Below, piece by piece: positions 13,321-19,818 of a stretch of 19,894 nt of DNA. The DNA lies in assembly GCA_934513205.1 (NCBI GenBank), contig CAKSWU010000029.1, positions 1-19,894 on the forward strand. The letters run 5' to 3'. Position numbers and translations under genes: made by a program. The DNA comes from an uncultured Faecalibacterium sp. (GTDB lineage: Bacteria; Bacillota; Clostridia; Oscillospirales; Ruminococcaceae). Position 1 is the stretch's first letter; each line of letters begins with the position of its first letter. The notes beneath the pieces were generated by a model. The model did not search any database, was not told the DNA's origin, and was given only the letters and a program-made list of their open reading frames with translations.

Positions 13321-14346
13321 TTAGTTAAACTTGAAGATCTTGCGCAGCTGACGATAGGCACCCAGCGTGATCTTGTCGCCGCCGGGGAACTTCATGTCGG
13401 TCAGACCGCCCAGATTGTAGCGCACAGCGCGATACACATCGGCGCTGGTGTGCTCCTTCAGGTACTGCCACAGCGCGGTGCGCTTTTCGTGGGCTTCCGG
13501 GCTGCCGTCCAACAGCAGGAAGATGCCGCTGACCGCCATCATCACCGACAGGTAGTGCACCATGTAGGCGCGCAGACGCTTGCGGTCCTTCAGCGCGTCC
13601 AGATCCTGACAGTCGATCATGTGCTTGGTGACCCGCAGCTGCTGGTCTACACGCTTGACCATGACGCTCTCGTTGACACTCTGGTCGGCGCGGCCGATGA
13701 AGTAGCGGTACAGGTCCAGATCCATGTAGTACATGCTCTTGACGTAGGGCAGGGGCTGGTAGACGAAGATGTTGTCCACATAGAAGGTGTGCTTGGGCAG
13801 CACCATGCCGCACTGGCGCAGCACCTCGGTGCGGTACATCACCGAGTGCATCAGAATGTTCTGGTCCGGGCGGAAGTGCCGCACATGGACCCAGTTGAAC
13901 AGACGATCCTGCGGGAACACGTTGGTGTAGCGCACCGTGTGGGTGGTGCCGTCCTCCACATGCTCGTACACATAGTTGCAGATCATCATGTCCGGTGCGG
14001 TGCCGCGGGCCACCAGGGAGGCCAGACGGTCCAGCACCTTCTGCAGCGCATCGGTGTCCAGCCAGTCATCGCTGTCCACCACCTTGTAGTACAGGCCGGT
14101 GGCGTTGCGAATGCCCTGATTGACGCCCTCGCCGTGGCCGCCGTTCTCCTGATGGATGGCCTTGACGATGGTGGGATACTTTGCGGCGTACTCGTCGCAG
14201 ATGGCAGGGGTGTCGTCCTTGGTGGAACCGTCGTCCACAAGGATGATCTCGGCCTGTTCTCCGGCGGAAAGCAGGGTCTCGATGCAGTGACGCATGTAGG
14301 CTGCGGAATTATAGCAGGGGACTGCAAAGGTGATCAGTTTTTGCAT
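13321..14346 (-). CDS. Family 2 (GT-A) glycosyltransferase
   Basis: The 341-residue protein begins with the GT2 domain: ITFAVPCYNSAAYM (5-18), ILVDDGS (35-41) for nucleotide-sugar binding, ENGGHGEGVNQGI (67-79) and DSDDWLD (91-97), the metal-binding DxD-type motif. The rest (about 110-341) has no membrane segment and is rich in Tyr and Arg. It is a soluble or peripheral inverting transferase, probably adding a sugar or glycerol-phosphate unit to a surface glycan. The start is ATG 14346, with AAGGAG 6 nt upstream; an in-frame ATG eight codons earlier has no ribosome site. It stands alone between its own promoter and the terminator within the MITE-like repeat. Confidence 0.9.
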   Translation of the reverse strand: MQKLITFAVPCYNSAAYMRHCIETLLSAGEQAEIILVDDGSTKDDTPAICDEYAAKYPTIVKAIHQENGGHGEGVNQGIRNATGLYYKVVDSDDWLDTDALQKVLDRLASLVARGTAPDMMICNYVYEHVEDGTTHTVRYTNVFPQDRLFNWVHVRHFRPDQNILMHSVMYRTEVLRQCGMVLPKHTFYVDNIFVYQPLPYVKSMYYMDLDLYRYFIGRADQSVNESVMVKRVDQQLRVTKHMIDCQDLDALKDRKRLRAYMVHYLSVMMAVSGIFLLLDGSPEAHEKRTALWQYLKEHTSADVYRAVRYNLGGLTDMKFPGGDKITLGAYRQLRKIFKFN

Positions 14347-14420
14347 AAAGCACTCCTTGTTTTGTTGCAAACCGGGGCAGCGCCGCGGCTAAGATTCTTT
14401 GGATGGAGATATGTGCCCTT

Positions 14421-14429
14421 ATTATAGCA
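14421..14429 (-). promoter_or_regulatory. Extended -10 promoter of the glycosyltransferase gene
   Basis: The minus strand reads TGCTATAAT, a perfect extended -10, with only a weak TAGCTT 17 bp upstream. The leader is about 68 nt. Confidence 0.65.
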
Positions 14430-14507
14430 TTTTCGCGCCTGAAAAGCTATCGTTTGCGAAAAATCGCTGATGACATTTCATGGAAGCTGCCAAAAGGCAG
14501 GGTTTCT

Positions 14508-14537
14508 TTGCACAGAAGGGCAGGTCTGTGGTATACT
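14508..14537 (+). promoter_or_regulatory. Promoter of recQ
   Basis: TTGCAC (14508-14513) and TATACT (14532-14537) are separated by 18 bp, and TGG before the -10 adds an extended -10 contact. The leader is about 50 nt. Confidence 0.72.
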
Positions 14538-14594
14538 GGTACAGTTTGGAACGGCAGTTGCAGCGGAACACTGATCTATATAACGGAGGAACGC

Positions 14595-16169
14595 ATGGAA
14601 AACCCGCACAGCATCCTGAAAAAAGTTTTTGGCTACGACAGCTTCCGCCCCGGGCAGGAGCAGATCGTCAACCGCCTGCTGGCCGGGCAGGATGTGCTGG
14701 CGGTGATGCCCACCGGCGCGGGCAAATCCATCTGCTATCAGGTGCCGGCGCTGCTTTTGCCGGGCATCACCATCGTGGTGTCGCCGCTGGTCAGCCTGAT
14801 GAAGGACCAGGTGGGTGCGCTGGTGCAGGCAGGCGTGGCGGCGGCGTTTTTGAACAACAGCCTGACCGACAACCAGAAAGCTCTGATGCTGCACCGCGCC
14901 CGGGAGGGTTGGTACAAGATCATCTATGTGGCGCCGGAGCGGCTGGAGATGCCGGGCTTTCAGCGGCTGGTGCAGGAGCGGGAGATCAGCATGGTGACAG
15001 TGGACGAGGCACACTGCATCAGCCAGTGGGGGCAGGATTTTCGCCCCAGCTACCTGCGCATCCGGGATTTTGTGGACAGCCTGCCCCATCGCCCGGTGGT
15101 CGGTGCCTTCACCGCCACAGCCACGGCCCATGTGCGGGACGACATCCGCACCCATCTGGCGCTGCGGGACCCCTACGAGGTGACCACCAGCTTCGACCGG
15201 CCCAACCTCTATTTTGAGACCCGGCGGGCGCTGCCCAGCCAGAAGCCCAAGGAGCTGCTGGAGCTGGTGCTCAAGGAGGGCAGCAACGCGGGCATCGTGT
15301 ATTGCAGCACCACCCGGCAGGTGGACGAGACGGTGCAGCTGCTGCAAAGCCGCAGCATCCGGGCGGCGGCTTACCACGCCAAGCTGGACGCGGACACCCG
15401 GCGGCAGAATCAGGATGACTTCCTCTACGACCGGGTACAGGTGATGGTGGCCACCAACGCCTTTGGCATGGGCATCGACAAACCCAATGTGCGGTTCGTC
15501 ATCCATTATAACATGCCCAAGGACCTGGAAAGCTATTATCAGGAGGCAGGCCGTGCCGGGCGTGACGGGCAGCCTGCCCGGTGCACCCTGCTGTATTCCG
15601 GCACGGATGTGCGCACCATCCGCTTTTTCATCGACAAGGAAATGGAGGCGGACAACGGTCTGCCTGCCGATGTAAAGGCTGAAGCTGCCCGCAAGGCAGA
15701 GGAGCGGCTCAAGTACATGACCTTCTATTCCACCACCCACAACTGCCTGCGGGGCTTTCTGCTGCAATACTTCGGGGAGGCAGCACCCAAAAAGTGCGGC
15801 AACTGTTCCTGCTGTCTGGCCGAGGAGCAGGAAGCACAGCTGCAGCTGGAATATTCCCGCCGCCGTGCAGCCCAGAGCGCCGACCGGCTGGAAAAGCCCC
15901 GCCGGACAAAGACCGCCGGCGGAGCTCTCAGCGAGTTTGACGAAAAGCTGCTGAGTGCCCTCTATGCCCTGCGCAAGCGGCTGGCGGGCAAGCAGAACCT
16001 GCCCGCCTTTATGGTGTTCAACGACGCCACCCTGCGGGAGATGGCAGAGAAAAAGCCGCTGAGTCTGGACGAGCTGCTGAACATCAGCGGCGTGGGCGAA
16101 AAGAAGGCCGCCCGCTATGGCAGTGCCTTTCTGCGCATCATCGAGGATGCCGTGGGCAGCCGGGAGTGA
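14595..16169 (+). CDS. recQ: ATP-dependent DNA helicase RecQ lacking a full RQC winged-helix domain
   Basis: The 524-residue protein unwinds DNA 3' to 5' in recombination and fork repair. It shows FGYDSFRPGQEQ (motif 0, 12-23), Walker A PTGAGKS (39-45), DEAHCISQWGQDFRP (137-151, DEAH box and aromatic-rich loop), FTATAT (172-177), NAFGMGID (288-295) and QEAGRAGRDGQ (316-326). The zinc site is C384 with CGNCSCC (401-407). A charged linker of about 40 residues leads straight to a C-terminal HRDC domain (about 447-520, including LLNISGVGEKKAARYG). E. coli RecQ has a roughly 110-residue winged helix between zinc site and HRDC; here it is missing, which explains the short length. GGAGG 5 nt before ATG 14595 fixes the start; the frame is open further upstream but past the promoter. 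Confidence 0.95.
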   Translation: MENPHSILKKVFGYDSFRPGQEQIVNRLLAGQDVLAVMPTGAGKSICYQVPALLLPGITIVVSPLVSLMKDQVGALVQAGVAAAFLNNSLTDNQKALMLHRAREGWYKIIYVAPERLEMPGFQRLVQEREISMVTVDEAHCISQWGQDFRPSYLRIRDFVDSLPHRPVVGAFTATATAHVRDDIRTHLALRDPYEVTTSFDRPNLYFETRRALPSQKPKELLELVLKEGSNAGIVYCSTTRQVDETVQLLQSRSIRAAAYHAKLDADTRRQNQDDFLYDRVQVMVATNAFGMGIDKPNVRFVIHYNMPKDLESYYQEAGRAGRDGQPARCTLLYSGTDVRTIRFFIDKEMEADNGLPADVKAEAARKAEERLKYMTFYSTTHNCLRGFLLQYFGEAAPKKCGNCSCCLAEEQEAQLQLEYSRRRAAQSADRLEKPRRTKTAGGALSEFDEKLLSALYALRKRLAGKQNLPAFMVFNDATLREMAEKKPLSLDELLNISGVGEKKAARYGSAFLRIIEDAVGSRE

Positions 16170-16178
16170 GAAAAGAAA

Positions 16179-16213
16179 GAAGCCGTTGCACAGACTGTGC
16201 AGCGGCTTCTTTT
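16179..16213 (+). terminator. Rho-independent terminator of recQ
   Basis: A 14-bp stem with one G-T pair (16179-16192 and 16196-16209) and a 3-nt loop is followed by TTTT, 9 bp after the stop. The two-hairpin element copy C follows 10 bp later. Confidence 0.9.
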
Positions 16214-16222
16214 CATGTGGGA

Positions 16223-16333
16223 CGATTTCGAATGGCCTCCGCGTTGCTTTGGCCATATTCAGCGGAAGAATTATTTTTAATAGAGCGTTTGTCGCGGCCT
16301 GCGGGCCGCGACAAACGCATTTTCACGAGAAGG
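16223..16333 (+). ncRNA. Two-hairpin UGCG-loop element, copy C (3' of recQ)
   Basis: Read on the plus strand: CGATTTCGA, hairpin ATGGCC/GGCCAT (16232-16237 and 16251-16256) with the 13-nt loop TCCGCGTTGCTTT, the spacer ATTCAGCGGAAG plus A/T-rich bases, then a perfect 15-bp stem (16285-16299 and 16304-16318) closed by C(TGCG)G and followed by ATTTTCACGAGAAGG. TCCGC in the first loop can pair with GCGGA in the spacer (pseudoknot). The AACGGCAG tail of the other copies is missing; the end of nrdG lies there instead. Confidence 0.65.
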
Positions 16334-16346
16334 AGTTCAGCACCGC

Positions 16347-16904
16347 TTACCGTTCCATGGTATGGGTGGCGAACACCTTTTCGTCCTCCCACCACACAGG
16401 CTGCCCGGCGGCAAGGGACTTTGGTACATCCAGCAGGCGCTGGTTGCGGCTGCCGCGGAAGCGCAGAGAGATGTCGTGCTCCGCCTGCACGAATCTGCCG
16501 TCCACCAGCACATCCAGCAGTGCCAGCAGTTCGTCGGTCACCTCACACCGTGCGGGGCTGAACTCTTTGCCGGTCAGCTGCTCCCAGGTGTAGCCGGAGT
16601 AGCACCAGATGGTCTTGGCAGGGTACAGCGCCTTGAAGTTGCGCACAAAGGGCAGCAGCTCCCGCTGGTTCTCCGGCTCAAAGGGCTCGCCGCCCAGCAG
16701 GGAGAGCCCGGCGATATAGTCCGGCTGACAGGAGGCGAATACCTCGTTGCGCACGGTCTTATCAAAGGGCTGACCGTAGTCAAAATCCCATGCCACGGCG
16801 TTGAAGCAGCCGGGGCAGTGGTGGCGGCAGCCGGATACAAAAACGCTGGTGCGCACCCCGGGGCCGTTGGCGATATCGTAATATTTGATGTTTGCGTAGT
16901 TCAT
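16347..16904 (-). CDS. nrdG: Anaerobic ribonucleoside-triphosphate reductase activating protein
   Basis: The 185-residue radical SAM enzyme uses a 4Fe-4S cluster and S-adenosylmethionine to put the glycyl radical on NrdD. Visible are MNYANIKYYDIANGPGVRTSVFVSGC with the cluster motif C26-x3-C30-x2-C33, FNAVAWDFDYGQPF typical of NrdG, LSLLGGEPF (SAM-binding GGE) and IWCYSGYTWEQL. Its length fits the long clostridial NrdG. The start is ATG 16904, with a weak AGGA 9 nt upstream; a reading frame extends upstream but runs into repeat copy B. It lies 158 bp after the nrdD stop, a wide gap for an nrdDG operon, filled by copy B, and is bracketed by copies B and C in inverted orientation. Confidence 0.95.
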   Translation of the reverse strand: MNYANIKYYDIANGPGVRTSVFVSGCRHHCPGCFNAVAWDFDYGQPFDKTVRNEVFASCQPDYIAGLSLLGGEPFEPENQRELLPFVRNFKALYPAKTIWCYSGYTWEQLTGKEFSPARCEVTDELLALLDVLVDGRFVQAEHDISLRFRGSRNQRLLDVPKSLAAGQPVWWEDEKVFATHTMER

Positions 16905-16938
16905 AATATGATTCCTGTACTTTACAAAGAAATGGAAG

Positions 16939-17059
16939 CCTGCCGTTGCGGCCCTTCCGGTGAAAATACGTTTGGAGCGGCCCGCAGGCCGCTCCAAACG
17001 TGAAATAGAAAAAATTTTCCGCTGTTATGCCCAGAGCGAAGCGGAGGGCATTTGAATCG
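16939..17059 (-). ncRNA. Two-hairpin UGCG-loop element, copy B (between nrdD and nrdG)
   Basis: Read on the minus strand, it begins 3 bases after the nrdD stop: CGATTCAA, hairpin ATGCCC/GGGCAT with the 13-nt loop TCCGCTTCGCTCT, a spacer with AGCGGAAAATTTTTTC, then a perfect 15-bp stem (16968-16982 and 16987-17001) closed by C(TGCG)G and followed by ATTTTCACCGG, AAGGG and AACGGCAG. TCCGCT in the loop can pair with AGCGGA in the spacer. It could attenuate read-through into nrdG, so that NrdG is made at a lower level than NrdD. Confidence 0.68.
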
Positions 17060-17062
17060 TAA

Positions 17063-19234
17063 TTACAGATGCAGCACGCGGTCCTTGATCTCCTGCGTGC
17101 GGCCCTGATTCCAGAACTGGGTGCCGATATAGCCGCAGGTGCGGCGGGCAACGTTCAGCTTGTTCTGGTCGCGGTTGCCGCACTTGGGGCACTCCCACAC
17201 CAGCTTGCCGTCATCCTCCACGATCTTGATCTCGCCGTCGTAGCCGCAGCACTGGCAGTAATCAGACTTGGTGTTCAACTCGGCGTACATGATGTTGTCG
17301 TAGATGAACTGCAGCACGCTCATCACGGCTTCCAGATTGTCCTGCATGTTGGGCACTTCCACATAGCTGATGGCACCGCCCGGAGACAGCTTCTGGAACT
17401 CGGCCTCGAATTTCAGTTTGGTAAAGGCGTCGATGGGCTCTGTCACATGGACATGGTAGCTGTTGGTGATATAGTTCTTGTCGGTGATGCCGGGGATGAT
17501 GCCAAACCGCTTCTGCAGGCACTTGGAGAACTTGTAGGTGGTGGATTCCAGCGGGGTGCCGTACAGGGAGTAGTCCATGTTCTCGGCCTTCTTCCACGCG
17601 TTGCACTTGTCGTTCATGTGCTGCATCACGCTCAGGGCAAAGGGCTTGGCACCGGCATCGGTGTGGCTCTTGCCGGTCATATACTTCACACACTCGTACA
17701 GGCCGGCATAGCCCAGACTGATGGTGGAATAGCCGCCGAACAGCAGCTTGTCGATCTTTTCACCCTTCTTCAGACGGGCCAGCGCGCCGTACTGCCACAG
17801 GATGGGGGCGGCATCGCTGGGGGTGCCCAGCAGACGCTTGTGCCGTGCCTGCAAAGCACGGTGGCACAGGTCCAGACGGTCGTCAAAGATCTTCCAGAAC
17901 TTTTCAAAGTTGCCCTTGGAGGAGAGCGCCACGTCCACCAGATTGATGGTGACCACACCCTGATTGAAGCGGCCATAGTACTTGGGCTTTCCGGTCTCGG
18001 GGTCCACATAGGGGGTCAGGAAGCTGCGGCAGCCCATGCAGGTGTAGCAGTGACCCTCGCCGTTTTTGTCCACCTTCAGTTCCAGCATCTTCTTTTCCGA
18101 GATATAGTCCGGCACCATGCGCTTAGCAGTGCACTTGGCGGCCAGTTCGGTCAGGTAATAGTAAGGAGCGCCGGGGCGGATGTTGTCCTCCTCCAGCACA
18201 TAGATCAGCTTGGGGAAGGCGGGGGTGATCCACACGCCGGCCTCGTTCTTCACGCCCTGATAGCGCTGGCGGATGGTCTCCTCGATGATGATGGCAAGGT
18301 CAGCCTTTTCCTGCGGGTTCCGGGCCTCGCCCAGATACATGAACACGGTGATGAAGGGAGCCTGACCGTTGGTGGTCATCAGGGTCACCACCTGATACTG
18401 GATGGTCTGCACGCCGCGGTTGATCTCACTGCGCAGACGGCGCTCCACGATCTCCTTCTTGCGCTCGGCAGAAACGTCCAGACCCTCCATCTCCAGCTCC
18501 ACTTCGGCGGCGATCTTCTTGCGGGAGACGTCCACAAAGGGGGCCAGATGGGTCAGACTGATGCTCTGACCGCCGTACTGGTTGGAGGCCACCTGCGCGA
18601 TGATCTGGGTGGCGATGTTGCAGGCGGTGGAGAAGCTGTGGGGCTTCTCGATATAGGTGCCGGAGATGACGGTGCCGTTCTGCAGCATGTCCTCCAGATT
18701 CACCAGATCGCAGTTGTGCATGTGCTGGGCAAAGTAGTCGGAATCGTGGAAGTGGATCAGACCTTCCTGATGCGCCTTCACGATCTCCGGGTCCAGCAGC
18801 AGACGGGAGGTCAGATCCTTGGAGATCTCGCCTGCCATATAGTCGCGCTGCACGCTGTTGACGGTGGGGTTTTTGTTGGCGTTCTCCTGCTTGACCTCCT
18901 CGTTCTGGCACTCGATCAGGCTCAGGATACGCTCGTCGGTGGTGTTGGTCTGGCGCTTCAGGCTCTGGACGTAACGGTAGGTGATATAGTGGCGGGCAAT
19001 GTCATGGGCCTTGATGTCCATGAGTTGATTCTCCACCATGTCCTGCACCTCTTCCACGCTGACGGCACGGTTCAGTGCCTGACACTGGTCGGTGACGTCG
19101 GAAGCGATCTGGGTGATCTGATCCTTGGTCAGGCGGTTCTGACCGCTCACGGAATCGCTGGCCTTGGTGACAGCGGTGATGATCTTGGTGATGTCAAAGG
19201 GAACTTCCGCACCATTGCGTTTGATGATCTTCAT
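17063..19234 (-). CDS. nrdD: Anaerobic (class III) ribonucleoside-triphosphate reductase
   Basis: The 723-residue enzyme reduces ribonucleoside triphosphates to dNTPs under anoxia. The N-terminus is an ATP-cone (about 1-90: KIIKRNGAEVPFDITKI, then VQDMVENQLM) for allosteric control. The catalytic barrel includes HFHDSDYF, HNCDLVNLEDML, TACNIATQIIAQVASNQYGG and CMGCRSFLTPY. Near the end, CQCCGYDG and CPKCGNRD supply the four-Cys zinc site, and RTCGYIG holds the glycyl radical at about Gly701. Length is normal for the family. AAGGAGGAG 5 nt before ATG 19234 fixes the start. The promoter carries two NrdR-box-like palindromes and the leader a terminator-like hairpin. NrdD depends on NrdG, the next gene, for activation. 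Confidence 0.97.
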   Translation of the reverse strand: MKIIKRNGAEVPFDITKIITAVTKASDSVSGQNRLTKDQITQIASDVTDQCQALNRAVSVEEVQDMVENQLMDIKAHDIARHYITYRYVQSLKRQTNTTDERILSLIECQNEEVKQENANKNPTVNSVQRDYMAGEISKDLTSRLLLDPEIVKAHQEGLIHFHDSDYFAQHMHNCDLVNLEDMLQNGTVISGTYIEKPHSFSTACNIATQIIAQVASNQYGGQSISLTHLAPFVDVSRKKIAAEVELEMEGLDVSAERKKEIVERRLRSEINRGVQTIQYQVVTLMTTNGQAPFITVFMYLGEARNPQEKADLAIIIEETIRQRYQGVKNEAGVWITPAFPKLIYVLEEDNIRPGAPYYYLTELAAKCTAKRMVPDYISEKKMLELKVDKNGEGHCYTCMGCRSFLTPYVDPETGKPKYYGRFNQGVVTINLVDVALSSKGNFEKFWKIFDDRLDLCHRALQARHKRLLGTPSDAAPILWQYGALARLKKGEKIDKLLFGGYSTISLGYAGLYECVKYMTGKSHTDAGAKPFALSVMQHMNDKCNAWKKAENMDYSLYGTPLESTTYKFSKCLQKRFGIIPGITDKNYITNSYHVHVTEPIDAFTKLKFEAEFQKLSPGGAISYVEVPNMQDNLEAVMSVLQFIYDNIMYAELNTKSDYCQCCGYDGEIKIVEDDGKLVWECPKCGNRDQNKLNVARRTCGYIGTQFWNQGRTQEIKDRVLHL

Positions 19235-19266
19235 CGTCTCTCCTCCTTCAAACAAAAAACAGTGTG

Positions 19267-19299
19267 AACGGGCATCTCTTGTCATAAGAGATACCCGTT
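19267..19299 (-). promoter_or_regulatory. Terminator-like hairpin in the nrdD leader (possible attenuator)
   Basis: A 14-bp stem with one mismatch (19267-19280 and 19286-19299, loop of 5) is followed on the minus strand by CACACTGTTTTTTG. Flanking GTGTG and CACAC can lengthen the stem. It lies between the predicted start (about 19329) and the nrdD ribosome site. Confidence 0.5.
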
Positions 19300-19335
19300 T
19301 GTGCACACGATATCCAACAAACTGAATGTAGCTCT

Positions 19336-19363
19336 ATTTTATCATTATCTAGTGGCAAGTCAA
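19336..19363 (-). promoter_or_regulatory. Promoter of the nrdD-nrdG unit
   Basis: On the minus strand TTGACT (plus 19358-19363) and TAAAAT (plus 19336-19341) are separated by 16 bp, with TGA before the -10. The leader is about 95 nt. Confidence 0.72.
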
Positions 19364-19385
19364 GCAAAATACCACTATATTTTGC
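19343..19385 (-). promoter_or_regulatory. Two NrdR-box-like sites over the nrdD promoter
   Basis: CCACTATATTTTGC (19372-19385) lies just upstream of the -35, and CATTATCTAGTGGC (19343-19356) lies inside the -35/-10 spacer, with centres 29 bp apart. Both are diverged forms of the NrdR consensus (ACACTATATATAGTGT). Paired boxes about three helical turns apart at the promoter are the usual layout for this ATP/dATP-sensing repressor of ribonucleotide reductase genes. Confidence 0.6.
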
Positions 19386-19599
19386 GTTTTGGAACTTTAG
19401 CCAAAATTCAAACCTTTTTTTCGGGAGAAAATCGGGGCTGCGCCCTCTTGACAAGAATGATGCGTTTCCGAGGTGTAATATCATCCGCTATTATACGGGA
19501 ATGCTTTTTATTACATTATAAAGAGGAGAAAAACATCACAGCAAAAATCCTGCGGGGAGCGCCTCCGCAAAAAAATTGGAAAAAAGATGTCAAAAAGTG
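19386..19599. other. Gene-free A/T-rich stretch between nrdD and the right-hand promoters
   Basis: No convincing gene is present; short open frames are lysine- and phenylalanine-rich and lack proper starts. TTGACA at 19448 has no -10 at usable spacing. AAAGAGGAGAAAA near 19515 looks like a ribosome site but is followed by ATC, not a start codon. A weak GC hairpin at 19550-19566 could terminate minus-strand transcripts. Confidence 0.45.
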
Positions 19600-19628
19600 T
19601 TGACAAGGGCGGCGGGGTGTGGTATTAT
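19600..19628 (+). promoter_or_regulatory. First tandem promoter, probably rRNA operon P1
   Basis: TTGACA (19600-19605) and TATTAT (19623-19628) are separated by 17 bp, with A-rich sequence upstream (AAAAAAATTGGAAAAAAG) that could act as an UP element. No gene start follows before the second promoter at 19783. Confidence 0.82.
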
Positions 19629-19782
19629 ACTTGAGCGCCAAGTGCTGAGGCAAAAGAATGACTTCCGAAGCCTCAGCAGGAAGCCTTTGAAAAGAACCAA
19701 TAGACGCCGAAAACAACAGCTGACGCTGAGAAGTTGGAAGCGATCCACGTTCAGAAAGTTCAAAAGATTCCGAAAAAAGAGC

Positions 19783-19811
19783 TTGACAAAAAACCACTTC
19801 GGTGGTATAAT
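19783..19811 (+). promoter_or_regulatory. Second tandem promoter, probably rRNA operon P2
   Basis: A perfect TTGACA (19783-19788) and perfect TATAAT (19806-19811) are separated by 17 bp. The spacer holds the short palindrome CCAC-ttcg-GTGG. Perfect consensus twice in tandem is typical of rRNA operons in Firmicutes. Confidence 0.9.
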
Positions 19812-19818
19812 AAACAGG

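Noticed and set aside
13300..14427. 375-codon plus-strand frame opposite the glycosyltransferase
   Set aside because: It is a shadow of a clear GT2 gene; composition is Val/His/Gln-rich and no Shine-Dalgarno is present.
16905..16997. Longer N-terminus for NrdG
   Set aside because: The extra residues are translated from repeat copy B and have no NrdG homology; ATG 16904 matches the family start.
17069..19267. 730-codon plus-strand frame opposite nrdD
   Set aside because: It is a reverse shadow of nrdD: hydrophobic Val/Leu/His-rich composition and no recognisable domain, while the minus strand encodes an unmistakable NrdD.
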